NCBI GenBank assembly: GCA_013373425.1
Contig: JABXHW010000032.1
Coordinates: forward strand, 1-64,000
Length of the DNA stretch: 64,000 nt
Source of the DNA: Flavobacteriia bacterium
GTDB lineage: Bacteria > Bacteroidota > Bacteroidia > Flavobacteriales > Schleiferiaceae
Direction of reading: 5' to 3'
Shown here: positions 33,775-43,348 of the stretch, in pieces
How the letters are laid out: each line of letters begins with the position of its first letter
Numbering within the stretch: position 1 is the first letter of the stretch
Made by a program: the position numbers and the translations under genes
The notes under the pieces: generated by a model
What the model was told of the DNA's origin: nothing
Database searches by the model: none
The model's input: the letters and a program-made list of their open reading frames with translations, nothing else

Positions 33775-36389
33775 AGCTGACCTTGACGTCTCGCTTGCTC
33801 GTACTTAAGATCACGGAACATGTTGGCCTTGGCCTGTATGGCGAAAGTGTAACTTCTCAATGCCCCAAATGGCACCCAGCGAATGCTGAATTCCCAACAG
33901 TGCAAATCGCGTCGTAAGTCTACAGTGGTATAGGAAAGTCCTCCATTGACCAAGTCGTATCCTGAACTCATTCCCACTCGCCAATTCGGGGTAGGCTCTA
34001 GTGAACCTGAGAAGTTCAAGGTTTGCGTTTCATTGGTTTCCAATCCTAAAACGCGTGTTTGATAGGAGTACGACATATTGAATGTCCAAAGTGCTTTGAC
34101 ATTCATATAGTCGTATATCTGGTAGTAATTCGGATTGCCTTGTTGAAGACCTAGCGGACCGGACGCTACGTTGCTTTGGCCGCGCTCGCCGCCGTTTAAT
34201 CGGAAGTCGAATGAAAGGGTGTTTTGAGTGTTTCTCAACAGCTTTCCGTTCTGCTCGAATGCGCTCACGTTAACGCGGTCCCCGTTCGCATCTATGCCGT
34301 AGAAATCGAATCTACCTTGGTAGCTGATGCCCAGCTTTCCACCGAAGAAACTATTGTTCGCATTGATATCGAGCGGTTGCCAATTGAACTCGTCTGCTTG
34401 AAGGTTGTATGAGGTTCGGAGGTTGAGACGCTCGAGGATTTTGAACTTCTGCTCACCCACAGAATCCGTGCGCGATCTCCACTTTCCGTCTAAGTTATTC
34501 TGAATATCAAAATTCACTTGTCCGCCGCCCATCCCAGGTGCTGACGCATAGAGCAAGCCGTTGTACACGAAACGATCTTCGAAATCCCCATCTTCATTGA
34601 CTTGAACATTCTGGTAATAGTTCCAGTAGTCGGTTGTGAAATCTGGTGTATATGAGAATCCTACAGATGGAGTGATGATATGGCGAATCGCTGAAAGTCG
34701 ACCTCTGAAGTTGAAAAGACCGTAAATCTTAGTGGTCACGTTTGCATTCACGGAACCTCTTTGAAGCAAGTTGAATCCACGTAGGGTATCGGCTACGACT
34801 GAGTTGGTAGCTGTATCCCATCGATACTCGTAACGCTGCGGAAGGACTGCCGCATTATAGTTTAAGGAAGGTGTAAGTGTGAAGTGATTCCAAATCCGCG
34901 CATTCCAGGTTAGGCCTACTCTATTGTTTGCGCCGTATCGGAGACGGTTGGCTTCTGATAATCTCGACAGGTCTTCATAGGCTTGAAGACTATCACGAAT
35001 CTCCATCTTGGAATCGAGGTTATACACTAAGCTAATGCGTTCATACCACTTCTCCTCACCCACTCCATCCCCTTGGAAAGGCTGAATTCGGTTCATTGCA
35101 AATGCAATTTCTGGCAAGTCCATGGAGAAGGTCTCCTGACCGTTATTCTGTTGGTGACGAATTGCAGTGTTCAGTGTAAAAGGTGTCCCCTGCCAGGTTT
35201 TCACCAAGTTGACTGAGCTTCGGAAACTGTTTTGGAGGACGTCTTGAGGATTGGTGGAGTTGTTTCTGTAGTAAGAACTCGTTGCAAAGTTCACATCGGC
35301 ATTTAGACGAAGATCTGGACGAGCCTTTGCATCTTGTCGGTGGGTCCAACGGAATCGGAAATCTCGAGTTTCACTGAATTGTCCAGCTTCGGCATAACGC
35401 GGATCACCTGTTCTCAATCGGGAGAAGCCCAATGTCAAATTACCGTTGTATCGATAACGCAATCTATAGTTCGATCCCAGATTCAACGCGTATGTCCCTT
35501 TGGTGTAGATATCTCCTGTAAAGGTGAGGTCCATATAATCGTTTACCGCCCAATAGTATCCGCCACCAAGTAGACCAAAGCCTCTGTCGAGCTGATCGGT
35601 GTAACTAGGAATGATGATACCACTAGCTCGTCGCTCTTGCATGGGGAAGAATCCGAAGGGCACGAACAGCGGGGTCGTCACATCAGCAATTCTCAAGAAC
35701 GCCGGTCCTGTTACTACTTTCTCTCCTGCAACCACCTTGGCTTTCCCAGCGTAAATCTCAAAATGTGGATGTTCAAGGTTGCACGTGGTGAAGCTTGCGC
35801 CTTCGATGTAGAAGGTATTCTGATTTACCATTTTCACTCTGCTACCATGAATGTAGCCTTCCCCTTCTTGGGTGGTGATGGTTTGAATTCGCGCCCTGCG
35901 TGAGTTGAAGTTATATTGAATTGTATCACTCGCGTATTCCTTCCCTTTCTCTGTGAAAATGGGCTTCTGGGTGATTACTCCATTGCTATCGGCAATGCCT
36001 GTGGCTGTAACTATTCCGGCTTCAAAATCAATGGCGATGTAGCCGGCCTCCAGGGTGATTTCGCCGTAATCGACATGAGCTTGATTAAAGAGATAAGCCG
36101 TTCCGCCTTGAACGTCGTACGAGATGCTATCTTGAGCAGTGTAGTTAACTTTATCTTTGAGTGCGTCGGGATTGTTAGCGACTGGCACAGTATCTGCCAC
36201 TACCTCTAGCGTGTCCATGCCGGCGGTTAGCGTGTCGGTTGACGAAGCCAAAGAATCACTCGGCGTGACTTGCGCAGATAATTGAACGCTAACAACTAGC
36301 GTTAATAACTTAAATATGAGGGCTAATTCGCTCCGCAAAGGAAGTTTTACTTTTGTAAGACCGTCGAAAATCGGGTCAAAACTACTCAA
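33771..36389 (-). CDS. lptD: Putative LPS-assembly protein LptD (OstA-like)
   Basis: Up to 872 residues. An N-terminal hydrophobic stretch (ALIFKLLTLVVSVQLSAQ) serves as signal, so the true start may be a TTG at ~36341 rather than the ATG at 36389. Residues ~90-200 are an OstA-like beta-jellyroll (ITLEAGYIAIDFEAGIVTATG), then a large barrel (FGFFPMQERRASGIIIPSYTDQLDRGFGLLGGGYYW), the hallmark of Bacteroidota LptD proteins. Places lipopolysaccharide into the outer membrane. Its 5' end overlaps the divergent amidase region. Confidence 0.85.
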   Translation of the reverse strand: MSSFDPIFDGLTKVKLPLRSELALIFKLLTLVVSVQLSAQVTPSDSLASSTDTLTAGMDTLEVVADTVPVANNPDALKDKVNYTAQDSISYDVQGGTAYLFNQAHVDYGEITLEAGYIAIDFEAGIVTATGIADSNGVITQKPIFTEKGKEYASDTIQYNFNSRRARIQTITTQEGEGYIHGSRVKMVNQNTFYIEGASFTTCNLEHPHFEIYAGKAKVVAGEKVVTGPAFLRIADVTTPLFVPFGFFPMQERRASGIIIPSYTDQLDRGFGLLGGGYYWAVNDYMDLTFTGDIYTKGTYALNLGSNYRLRYRYNGNLTLGFSRLRTGDPRYAEAGQFSETRDFRFRWTHRQDAKARPDLRLNADVNFATSSYYRNNSTNPQDVLQNSFRSSVNLVKTWQGTPFTLNTAIRHQQNNGQETFSMDLPEIAFAMNRIQPFQGDGVGEEKWYERISLVYNLDSKMEIRDSLQAYEDLSRLSEANRLRYGANNRVGLTWNARIWNHFTLTPSLNYNAAVLPQRYEYRWDTATNSVVADTLRGFNLLQRGSVNANVTTKIYGLFNFRGRLSAIRHIITPSVGFSYTPDFTTDYWNYYQNVQVNEDGDFEDRFVYNGLLYASAPGMGGGQVNFDIQNNLDGKWRSRTDSVGEQKFKILERLNLRTSYNLQADEFNWQPLDINANNSFFGGKLGISYQGRFDFYGIDANGDRVNVSAFEQNGKLLRNTQNTLSFDFRLNGGERGQSNVASGPLGLQQGNPNYYQIYDYMNVKALWTFNMSYSYQTRVLGLETNETQTLNFSGSLEPTPNWRVGMSSGYDLVNGGLSYTTVDLRRDLHCWEFSIRWVPFGALRSYTFAIQAKANMFRDLKYEQARRQGQL
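36348..36355 (+). promoter_or_regulatory. -7 box (TACTTTTG) for the amidase operon
   Basis: Perfect TAnnTTTG match inside the divergent overlap with the LptD-like gene. It lies downstream of the first in-frame ATG (36316), which favours the GTG at 36403 as the amidase start. Confidence 0.6.
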
Positions 36390-36402
36390 ATTTCAATCCA
36401 AA

Positions 36403-37569
36403 GTGTCCAAAGAAAGACGCATACATTCAAGACCTCAAACGAAACACTGGCTGTTTCTTGTATTGATGGGACTAATTATTCCCAACTTGAGTTTCTCTCC
36501 AGACCCTCTTGAGGCAGACGACGAAGTCAATGTAGTAGTCATCGACCCTGGTCACGGTGGTCACGACCCTGGCAACTTAGGAACGGGTAGATATGCACAG
36601 AAGGAGAAAGACATTTCTCTGAAGGTTTCACTTTTGGTAGGAAATTATATCGAAGAGAACTTCCCCGATGTTCAAGTGATTTACACCCGTAAAGACGACC
36701 GTAAGTTAGAGCTACACGAGCGATGCGAAATGGCCAACCGTGCCGGTGCAGACCTCTTCATCTCTATCCACTGTAATTCAGCTACCGCTACTTCAGCCTA
36801 CGGAACCGAGACTTTTGTGATGGGACTTTCTCGTGAAGAGGCCAACTTAGAGGTTTCCCGTCGAGAGAACTCTGTAATTTTCTTGGAAGATGATTACGAA
36901 GAGAACTACGAAGGGTACGACCCCAACTCACCACTGAGCAATATTTTCAGTCACCTTTCTCAAAGCGCTTATCTCGACAATTCGGTTGAGTTCGCTTCTT
37001 TGGTGCAATCTCAATTTAGAGAGCGTGTTCAACGTCGTGATCGTGGTGTGAAACAAAGCATATTATATGTGTTGGATTTCACGGCCATGCCCTCCGTGTT
37101 GGTTGAACTTGGATTCCTCTCGAACCGCTCGGAAGAAGATTTCCTCAACACACAGAGAGGACAGGAGCTCATGGCTTCGGGAATCTTCCGCGCCTTCCGT
37201 GAATACAAGCGTAGAAAGGATGCCATCAACGAGGGATTGCACAGTATCGATCAAAATACCCGCGACGACCAAGAATTACCTGAAATAGTGGACGTTGAAA
37301 CACCTTCGGCTCCAGAGTTTGCCGTGCAGATAATGGTTTCTGGAAATGAAATCGAACTTGTTCCAGAGAACTTTAACGGTTTGGATAATGTTGAATTCTA
37401 CGTTGAAAGGAACCTGTATAAGTATATTCTTCGAGGGTATTCAACCAAAGCAGAAGCTGAAAGTGCCAGAGCGTTGGCACGTGAAGCCGGCTTCTCAGAT
37501 GCCTATTTAATTGCATTTTTTGGAGAGGAGAAGATCAGCGTCTCGGAAGCTGAATCGCTCTTGGAGTAA
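36403..37569 (+). CDS. N-acetylmuramoyl-L-alanine amidase (Amidase_3) with C-terminal SPOR-like region
   Basis: 388 residues from a GTG at 36403; an ATG at 36316 is in frame but precedes the promoter box. Signal/anchor: HWLFLVLMGLIIPNLSFS. Amidase_3 domain with zinc ligands in VIDPGHGGHDPGN, the Glu after YAQKEKD, SIHCNS, and the catalytic Glu in LVELGFLSN. The last ~70 residues (FAVQIMVSGNEIELVPENF... KYILRGYSTKAEAESARALAREAGFSDAYLI) form a SPOR-like peptidoglycan-binding domain. Cleaves septal peptidoglycan. Followed by the MlaD-like gene, a common Bacteroidota order. Confidence 0.92.
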   Translation: MSKERRIHSRPQTKHWLFLVLMGLIIPNLSFSPDPLEADDEVNVVVIDPGHGGHDPGNLGTGRYAQKEKDISLKVSLLVGNYIEENFPDVQVIYTRKDDRKLELHERCEMANRAGADLFISIHCNSATATSAYGTETFVMGLSREEANLEVSRRENSVIFLEDDYEENYEGYDPNSPLSNIFSHLSQSAYLDNSVEFASLVQSQFRERVQRRDRGVKQSILYVLDFTAMPSVLVELGFLSNRSEEDFLNTQRGQELMASGIFRAFREYKRRKDAINEGLHSIDQNTRDDQELPEIVDVETPSAPEFAVQIMVSGNEIELVPENFNGLDNVEFYVERNLYKYILRGYSTKAEAESARALAREAGFSDAYLIAFFGEEKISVSEAESLLE

Positions 37570-37665
37570 TGCACTATTGAAGTTCTTCAAGAATTCTAGA
37601 AACAGGCTTTAGGTCTGCTACATTAGTCGTATTATTGTGCTTGTAATCCCAGTATTTACAACGCT

Positions 37666-38694
37666 TTGAAGGTATCAAGAGAATTTAAAGTAGGAACGCT
37701 GTTCGTGGTATGCGGACTCCTCCTCTATTGGGGCGTGAACTTCCTCACTGGAAGCGACATTTTCGCACCGAAGAATGTTATTTACGGTGTGTATGATAAC
37801 ACATCTGGACTCGATGCAGGACGTCCTGTCAATATCAACGGTGCTCGTATTGGCGCTGTAGAATCCATTGATTTTGCTCCAGATCTTTCTGGAAATCTCA
37901 TCGTTACATTTACGATTACGACCGACTACCCCATTCCACAAAATTCAATGGCAGTGATTGCTGCCGACGTTTTGGGGAATTCTCGTGTGGATATCGTTCT
38001 TGGAGATAGCTCAGAAAAGTTGAGCATGGGAGACACCATTCTTACGGGTGTTCAACCTGGTCTGACTGAAGCAGTGAACGAACAGCTAGCTCCACTGAAG
38101 GCCAAGACAGAGAAACTACTCGGCTCATTGGATACTGCTCTTGCGGTTTTCCAAGGTTTTTTGAATGAAGACACACGCAGAAACTTCACCACCTCCTTTG
38201 AGAACCTAAGCAAGAGCTTTGAGAACTTGGAGAGCATCACGCGAAACGTCGATGGGTTTGTTGGGCAAAATAGAACCCGTTTCGATTCAATTGTGCTTCA
38301 CCTGAACAAGCTAACTAGAACTCTTGCCGCGAATGGCAGTAAGCTCGATACTATTTTCGCAAATGTGGCTACCATTACTGATAGTCTTGCTCAATCCAAT
38401 TTGAAGGCCACCATTGATCAATTGGCATTGGCAACAGCTAGCGCGAACGAAATTCTTGAGAAAGTAAACAATGGCGAAGGCTCGCTGGGTCTGTTGATCA
38501 ACAACGAAGAGTTGTATGAAAACTTGATTCACGCTTCTAAGAGTCTAGACCGGTTGTTGCTCGACCTGAGATACAATCCGAATCGCTATATTGAGTTCAG
38601 TATTTTCGGTTCTAGCCCAAGATACTCTCAAGAAGAAATTGACGAATTAGAGCGCCAAAGGGAGCTCGAGAATTCAGGTTCATCGGACAATTAA
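37666..38694 (+). CDS. MlaD/MCE-domain lipid-transport protein
   Basis: 342 residues from a TTG at 37666 (no ATG nearby). One N-terminal membrane helix (VGTLFVVCGLLLYWGVNFL), then an MCE domain (YDNTSGLDAGRPVNINGARIGAVESIDF ... ADVLGNSRVDIVLGDSS), then a long helical tail (residues ~130-320) that probably forms a trans-envelope bundle. Such proteins carry phospholipids between membranes with an MlaEF-type ABC unit, whose genes are not in this window. Confidence 0.88.
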   Translation: MKVSREFKVGTLFVVCGLLLYWGVNFLTGSDIFAPKNVIYGVYDNTSGLDAGRPVNINGARIGAVESIDFAPDLSGNLIVTFTITTDYPIPQNSMAVIAADVLGNSRVDIVLGDSSEKLSMGDTILTGVQPGLTEAVNEQLAPLKAKTEKLLGSLDTALAVFQGFLNEDTRRNFTTSFENLSKSFENLESITRNVDGFVGQNRTRFDSIVLHLNKLTRTLAANGSKLDTIFANVATITDSLAQSNLKATIDQLALATASANEILEKVNNGEGSLGLLINNEELYENLIHASKSLDRLLLDLRYNPNRYIEFSIFGSSPRYSQEEIDELERQRELENSGSSDN

Positions 38695-38702
38695 TTTGAC
38701 TT

Positions 38703-40019
38703 ATGCAGTACGTTGACAATGTGGTATTTGTAGCCGTATTGGCCCTTGCCATTTTCTGGTTTTCAAAGCAAGTCGGTAGAATTCGCAAGAACATTAATCT
38801 AGGTCGAGATATCGACCGAACCGACAGAAAGAGCGAACGATGGAGCACCATGCTCAGAGTTGCTTTTGGCCAAAGTAAAATGCAAGCTCGCCCAATTCCA
38901 GGAATACTCCACTTCATCGTATATGCTGGCTTTATCCTAATCAATATTGAAGTTCTTGAGATTCTAATCGACGGAATCTTCGGAACCCATAGAGTGTTCG
39001 CACCTGTTCTAGGCGAATCTTTCTATGGTGTAGTTATCGGTTTCTTTGAGGTATTAGCAGTTCTCGTTCTACTGGCCTGCGTCATTTTCCTCTGGAGAAG
39101 AAACGTTTCAAAAGTGAAGCGCTTCCAAAGTGCTGAAATGAAGGGATGGGCGTTCCGCGATGGCAACAATATCCTCGTAATTGAAATTGTATTAATGACG
39201 GCGCTTCTGACCATGAATGCTGCAGAGGCGAACTTTGAAGGACACGGACAAGCACCATTCCTAGTAAGTGCCTATCTGGCTCCGTTGTTTAGTGGTCTCG
39301 ATCAATCCACCCTTCATTTTGTGGAGCGTTTCGCTTGGTGGTTCCACATTCTGGGCATCCTCGCATTCTTGAATTACCTTCCTGTATCCAAGCACTTCCA
39401 CATCATCCTTGCTTTCCCAAATACGTGGTTCAGCAATCTCGATGCGAAAGGTCGATTCAGTAATATGGCATCCGTAACGAAAGAGGTTAAGATGATGATG
39501 GATCCAAATGCAGATCCATTTGCCGCCCCTGCTGAAGGGGATGAAGCCGCTGAACCTGGTCGATTTGGTGCGAAAGATGTTACCGATTTGAATTGGGTGA
39601 ATTTGATGAACGCCTACAGCTGTACCGAGTGTGGTCGCTGTACCTCTGAATGCCCGGCCAATATCACCGGAAAGAAATTATCGCCTCGTAAAGTGATGAT
39701 GGACACACGTGACCGACTTGAAGAAGTGGGTGCGAATGTGGCCAAGAATGGAGAGTTTAAAGAAGATGGCAAGTCGCTACTTGACGACTATATCACACGG
39801 GAAGAGCTTTGGGCATGCACCAGCTGTAATGCGTGTACGCAAGCCTGCCCGGTAAATATCGACCCATTGTCGATTATCGTTCAAATGAGAAACTACTTGG
39901 TCATGGAAGAATCTGCAGCTCCTCAGGAGTTGAACTTGATGATGACCAATGTTGAGAATAATGGTGCTCCTTGGCAGTTCGCCCAAGCGGATCGCCTCAA
40001 TTGGAAAGACGAAGCCTAA
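38703..40019 (+). CDS. Membrane-bound 4Fe-4S dicluster protein (HdrC/E-like)
   Basis: 438 residues. About four membrane helices in the first 250 residues with a conserved His-containing GILHFIVYAGF segment, as in heme-b-type quinone-interacting units. Then two 4Fe-4S motifs, CTECGRCTSECP near residues 306-316 and CTSCNACTQACP near 372-382. Fits the Bacteroidota Fe-S oxidoreductase pair related to HdrC/GlpC. It probably feeds electrons to quinone; the partner dehydrogenase is unknown. Its TAA overlaps the next ATG (TAATG). Confidence 0.88.
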   Translation: MQYVDNVVFVAVLALAIFWFSKQVGRIRKNINLGRDIDRTDRKSERWSTMLRVAFGQSKMQARPIPGILHFIVYAGFILINIEVLEILIDGIFGTHRVFAPVLGESFYGVVIGFFEVLAVLVLLACVIFLWRRNVSKVKRFQSAEMKGWAFRDGNNILVIEIVLMTALLTMNAAEANFEGHGQAPFLVSAYLAPLFSGLDQSTLHFVERFAWWFHILGILAFLNYLPVSKHFHIILAFPNTWFSNLDAKGRFSNMASVTKEVKMMMDPNADPFAAPAEGDEAAEPGRFGAKDVTDLNWVNLMNAYSCTECGRCTSECPANITGKKLSPRKVMMDTRDRLEEVGANVAKNGEFKEDGKSLLDDYITREELWACTSCNACTQACPVNIDPLSIIVQMRNYLVMEESAAPQELNLMMTNVENNGAPWQFAQADRLNWKDEA

Positions 40020-40456
40020 TGAGTAACGAAGGAAAGCACAAGTTAGAGGACAAAATGGTAGACGGACAGTACGTGAGTCCCCTACTTCCCGAAGATGTTA
40101 AGAACTACCTCATCGATATCGACGGAACTATTTGTGATGACATCCCCAACGAGCAACCAGAGCGCATGGCAACTGCCAAAGTCTACCCCGACGCGTTGGA
40201 AACGCTAAATCGTTGGTACGATGAAGGTCATATCATCACCTTTTTCACTTCTCGTGTGGAGGAGAACAGAGCGGTTACCGAAAAGTGGCTCGCTGAACAT
40301 GGTTTCAAGTATCACGGTTTATTGATGGGAAAGCCCAGAGGAGGAAATTACCACTGGGTGGACAATCACTTGGTTCGCGCAACGCGCTACAAAGGAACTT
40401 TTAGTGATTTAGTAGAAAAAGAAGTGACGATTCAAGTTTTTAAAGACGAAGAATAA
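40019..40456 (+). CDS. HAD-like phosphatase-family protein
   Basis: 145 residues. HAD motif I YLIDIDGTICDD (D-x-D-G-T), motif II-like IITFFTSRVEENRAVTEKWL, and GKPRGGNYHWVDNHLV toward the C-terminus. Cap-less small HAD fold, perhaps a phosphatase or nucleotidase-like enzyme; a role in the neighbouring Fe-S system is not evident. It overlaps both neighbours by one base (TAATG), so the three genes are one translational unit. Confidence 0.75.
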   Translation: MSNEGKHKLEDKMVDGQYVSPLLPEDVKNYLIDIDGTICDDIPNEQPERMATAKVYPDALETLNRWYDEGHIITFFTSRVEENRAVTEKWLAEHGFKYHGLLMGKPRGGNYHWVDNHLVRATRYKGTFSDLVEKEVTIQVFKDEE

Positions 40457-41244
40457 TGAGTGAAGCATTGAAGGTTCCAACCATGGCCGAAATGATGGCC
40501 TCTGGGCAAAAGCCCGAAGTACTTTTCTGGGTTGGCTGCGCAGGTAGCTTCGACGATAGAGCGAAGAAGATTACACGAGCATTCGTTAAGCTTCTCAATA
40601 AAGCCAATGTACCCTTCGCTGTGTTGGGAACAGAAGAATCTTGTACAGGTGACCCTGCAAAGCGTGCCGGTAATGAGTTCCTCTTCCAGATGCAGGCTTT
40701 GATGAATATTGAAGTTTTGAATGCCTACGAGGTACAGAAGATTGTAACTACTTGTCCACACTGCTTCAACACTCTTAAAAACGAATACCCCGAGCTCGGT
40801 GGTAAATATGAAGTAATGCACCACACCCAATTCTTGAAGAAGCTCCTCGATGAAGGGAAGCTCAAGGTTGAAGGCGGTGTGTACAAGGGAAAGAGAATCA
40901 CTTTCCACGACCCATGCTACTTGGGCAGAGCAAATGATGAATATGAAGCGCCTCGTGAAGTGCTGGCTCAACTCGAAGCTGATATCAGTGAGATGAAGAG
41001 TTGTAAGCAACGTGGTCTATGCTGTGGAGCTGGTGGAGCTCAAATGTTTAAGGAAGCAGAGAAAGGCAATAAGGAAGTGAACATCGAGAGAACTGAACAA
41101 GCTCTTGAAGTTCAACCTGATATTGTCGCCACTGGCTGTCCTTTCTGTAATACCATGATGACAGATGGTGTTAAAGTGAAAGAGCAATCCACTAAAGTGA
41201 AGGTATACGACGTTGCAGAACTACTCGCCAAAGCACAGGCGTAA
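40456..41244 (+). CDS. CCG-domain Fe-S protein (HdrB/GlpC/LldE-like)
   Basis: 262 residues. Cysteine-rich CCG-type motifs: VGCAGSFDDRAKK, TTCPHCFNTLKNEYPE, HDPCYLGRANDEYEAPREVL, GLCCGAGGAQMF and TGCPFCNTMMTDG. Such subunits hold non-cubane Fe-S clusters and act with HdrC-like membrane partners; the one at 38703 is the obvious partner. Similar pairs oxidise lactate, glycolate or disulphides; the substrate here cannot be read. Confidence 0.9.
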   Translation: MSEALKVPTMAEMMASGQKPEVLFWVGCAGSFDDRAKKITRAFVKLLNKANVPFAVLGTEESCTGDPAKRAGNEFLFQMQALMNIEVLNAYEVQKIVTTCPHCFNTLKNEYPELGGKYEVMHHTQFLKKLLDEGKLKVEGGVYKGKRITFHDPCYLGRANDEYEAPREVLAQLEADISEMKSCKQRGLCCGAGGAQMFKEAEKGNKEVNIERTEQALEVQPDIVATGCPFCNTMMTDGVKVKEQSTKVKVYDVAELLAKAQA

Positions 41245-41262
41245 TTGACAAAAACAACACGT

Positions 41263-41763
41263 ATGAACGTAGCATTAAAAGACCTTCCTGATCATAGCAG
41301 GATTTGGATCTATCAAGCGCCGCGACCATTAACTACAGAGGAACGCGAAGTTATCGCGGCAGAACTCGAAAATTTCACAAGCGACTGGCAGGCCCATGGC
41401 AAAGATCTCTTTGCAGGATATGGCGTATTCCACCGCAGATTTATTGTCCTCGCCGTGGATGAGACCATGCAAGAGGCAACAGGTTGTAGCGTAGATGATA
41501 GCGTGAAGCTAATTCGTCGACTTCAAGATGAAATACAGCTCGACTTAATGGACAGAATGCACATCACATTTAGATCTGAAAACGACTTGGTTGTGAGCGT
41601 GCCTATGGCCGAATTCAAGAACATGATTGAGGAAGGAGAGATCGATGAATCGACACATGTCTTCAACAATCTCGTAACGAATCTCGGAGAATTCAGAAAC
41701 AATTGGGAGATACCGGCAGGCCAATCGTGGCATGCGCGCTTCTTTCAGAAGGTCAGTAGTTAA
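41263..41763 (+). CDS. Conserved Bacteroidota protein, often mislabelled ABC transporter ATPase
   Basis: 166 residues from the ATG at 41263 (an in-frame TTG at 41245 also exists). The start LPDHSRIWIYQAPRPLTTEEREVIAAELENFTSDWQAHGKDLFAGY is typical of a conserved Bacteroidota family often labelled ABC transporter ATPase in databases, yet no Walker motif is present. Follows the Fe-S genes in the operon. Function unknown. Confidence 0.75.
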   Translation: MNVALKDLPDHSRIWIYQAPRPLTTEEREVIAAELENFTSDWQAHGKDLFAGYGVFHRRFIVLAVDETMQEATGCSVDDSVKLIRRLQDEIQLDLMDRMHITFRSENDLVVSVPMAEFKNMIEEGEIDESTHVFNNLVTNLGEFRNNWEIPAGQSWHARFFQKVSS

Positions 41764-42193
41764 GCTCTTTGAGCAGAGTTTGAAAAGCAGCCTTCTCAGT
41801 ATCGAAGGTGAAATCAGCAACAGAGAGTTGTTCTAGTGGATACCATTGGAACGACTCTTTTTTATTTTCCGGAATGGTGCCTTGAGGATCCAATGGAAGT
41901 TTCGCGACATACTCAGCCGGCAACGAAACTCGATAATAGATACTCATCACTTGAATGTTTGTATCGAAGGTGCTGACGGTGTGAAAATCTGTGGTGTACA
42001 AATGACCTTCAGGCTTCACCTCAACATTAAGTTCTTCCTTCCACTCTCTGATTAAAGTTTCCTTCGTTCCTTCGCCCTCTTCCATTCCGCCACCTGGGAA
42101 CTTGAACATGTCAACTCCCTTGTAGTTCTCTCGGCTAATCAACACATCCCCTTCGTTTAGAAGAACACCGTATACTCGAATCGTGATATTCAT
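41753..42193 (-). CDS. NUDIX hydrolase
   Basis: 146 residues. Complete Nudix box GGGMEEGEGTKETLIREWKEELNV (G-x5-E-x7-R-E-x2-E-E-x-G/N). Hydrolyses nucleoside diphosphate-linked compounds; the substrate is unknown. Overlaps mnmD by 4 bp (ATGA) and the 41263 gene tail to tail by 11 bp. Confidence 0.9.
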   Translation of the reverse strand: MNITIRVYGVLLNEGDVLISRENYKGVDMFKFPGGGMEEGEGTKETLIREWKEELNVEVKPEGHLYTTDFHTVSTFDTNIQVMSIYYRVSLPAEYVAKLPLDPQGTIPENKKESFQWYPLEQLSVADFTFDTEKAAFQTLLKELNY

Positions 42194-42870
42194 GAGGTAG
42201 CTTGCTCCTTAGATTGAATGGGCTTTGTTGCTCGTGTCATTTGACGCTTCATGGGCGGACCTGGCAATGCTTTCACTTCTAACCCCGCTGCCTTCATATT
42301 CCGCTTCACTTGTCCTTGCGCGCAATAGGTAACTAAAAAGCCACCTGGCTTTAATACTCTAAAGCACATCTCAAAAACTTCTACAGTCCAAAGTTCCGCT
42401 TGGGTAGAAGGTGCGAAAGCATCAAAGTAAATTACATCGTAGTGATTCGCTTCACCCTGCCAAGAGAGTATGTCCGCATTCATTTTTCTCAAAGTGAAGC
42501 TCGATGCCAGAAGGTTCTCTCGCTCCCAGTCTAACTCGTGAATCTTCTCGAAGAGCAACTGGTCATCGCCCTCTCCTATTTCAATTTCTCTCCATAGATC
42601 TTCGCCCAGAGGGAACGCTTCTAAGGTATCGTAGTACACCACTCGCTGAGAGTGAGCCGCCTCTTTGCAGGTAAGCCAAACATTGATACCCGTCCCCATG
42701 CCGAATTCTAGAATACGAATGGGTTGAGCGGGGCTAGCCTTCAACCCATGGGAAATAAAAACGTGCATGGATTCATTAAATGCTCCATGCACGCTGTGAT
42801 AATGTTGGTTCCAACGTTCCGAAAAGACTGTTGGAGATCCATCAGATGTGATTCTCAACTCACGCTTCAT
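42190..42870 (-). CDS. mnmD: tRNA 5-methylaminomethyl-2-thiouridine methyltransferase MnmD
   Basis: 226 residues. SAM motif ILEFGMGTGINVWL, the family hallmark YDVIYFDAFAPSTQAELWT, GFLVTYCAQGQVKRNMKAAG and the end GPPMKRQMTRATKP. This is the methyltransferase half of E. coli MnmC, here without the oxidase half, as is usual in Bacteroidota. Modifies U34 of certain tRNAs. Coupled to the NUDIX gene and overlapping the cytochrome-like lipoprotein gene by 11 bp. Confidence 0.92.
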   Translation of the reverse strand: MKRELRITSDGSPTVFSERWNQHYHSVHGAFNESMHVFISHGLKASPAQPIRILEFGMGTGINVWLTCKEAAHSQRVVYYDTLEAFPLGEDLWREIEIGEGDDQLLFEKIHELDWERENLLASSFTLRKMNADILSWQGEANHYDVIYFDAFAPSTQAELWTVEVFEMCFRVLKPGGFLVTYCAQGQVKRNMKAAGLEVKALPGPPMKRQMTRATKPIQSKEQATS

Positions 42871-43345
42871 CCGTTGGACGAATCCTCAAGCGATTGATCT
42901 TTGGAATCGGACCTTGGCAAGAAACGCCGCGATGGCAGTTCACGCAGGTCGTTACCATGTTGTTGAACGCCTCTACACGATTCTCCTCACTCGCATTCAT
43001 CAATGCTTCCATAGAAGTCAAGTAGGCATCTGCGAGGGCGTGATAAGTATCAGTGATTTTTTCTGGTTCCGTAGCATTTGCCGAGTGAATGCGATTGTAT
43101 TCTTCCGACAAATCCACGAGCTCTTCTCCGCTAATCACACGGTCGCGTAGCTCCATATTCTCATCCCACATTTGACGCATCAACAGCGCCAATTCAGAGG
43201 ATTCCTTGATGATTACGGTCGTGGGCTCTTCCGATTCCTCAGTGGTTTCTTGAGTGGTCTCCTCAGAAGAAGAATCTCCATTGCAAGCTACCAACCCACC
43301 GATGAGAAACAGGAGAAGTCCGAATGTATGTAGACGCAACTTCAT
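42860..43345 (-). CDS. Lipoprotein with single heme-c motif
   Basis: 161 residues. Lipoprotein signal MKLRLHTFGLLLFLIGGLVAC (Cys21), a Glu/Thr/Ser-rich linker to residue ~47, then a helical part (ALLMRQMWDENMELRDRVISGEEL) and CVNCH (C-x2-C-H heme site) near residues 136-140. Looks like a small cytochrome c'-like, membrane-tethered electron carrier. The partner is unknown. Confidence 0.75.
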   Translation of the reverse strand: MKLRLHTFGLLLFLIGGLVACNGDSSSEETTQETTEESEEPTTVIIKESSELALLMRQMWDENMELRDRVISGEELVDLSEEYNRIHSANATEPEKITDTYHALADAYLTSMEALMNASEENRVEAFNNMVTTCVNCHRGVSCQGPIPKINRLRIRPTDEA

Positions 43346-43348
43346 CTC

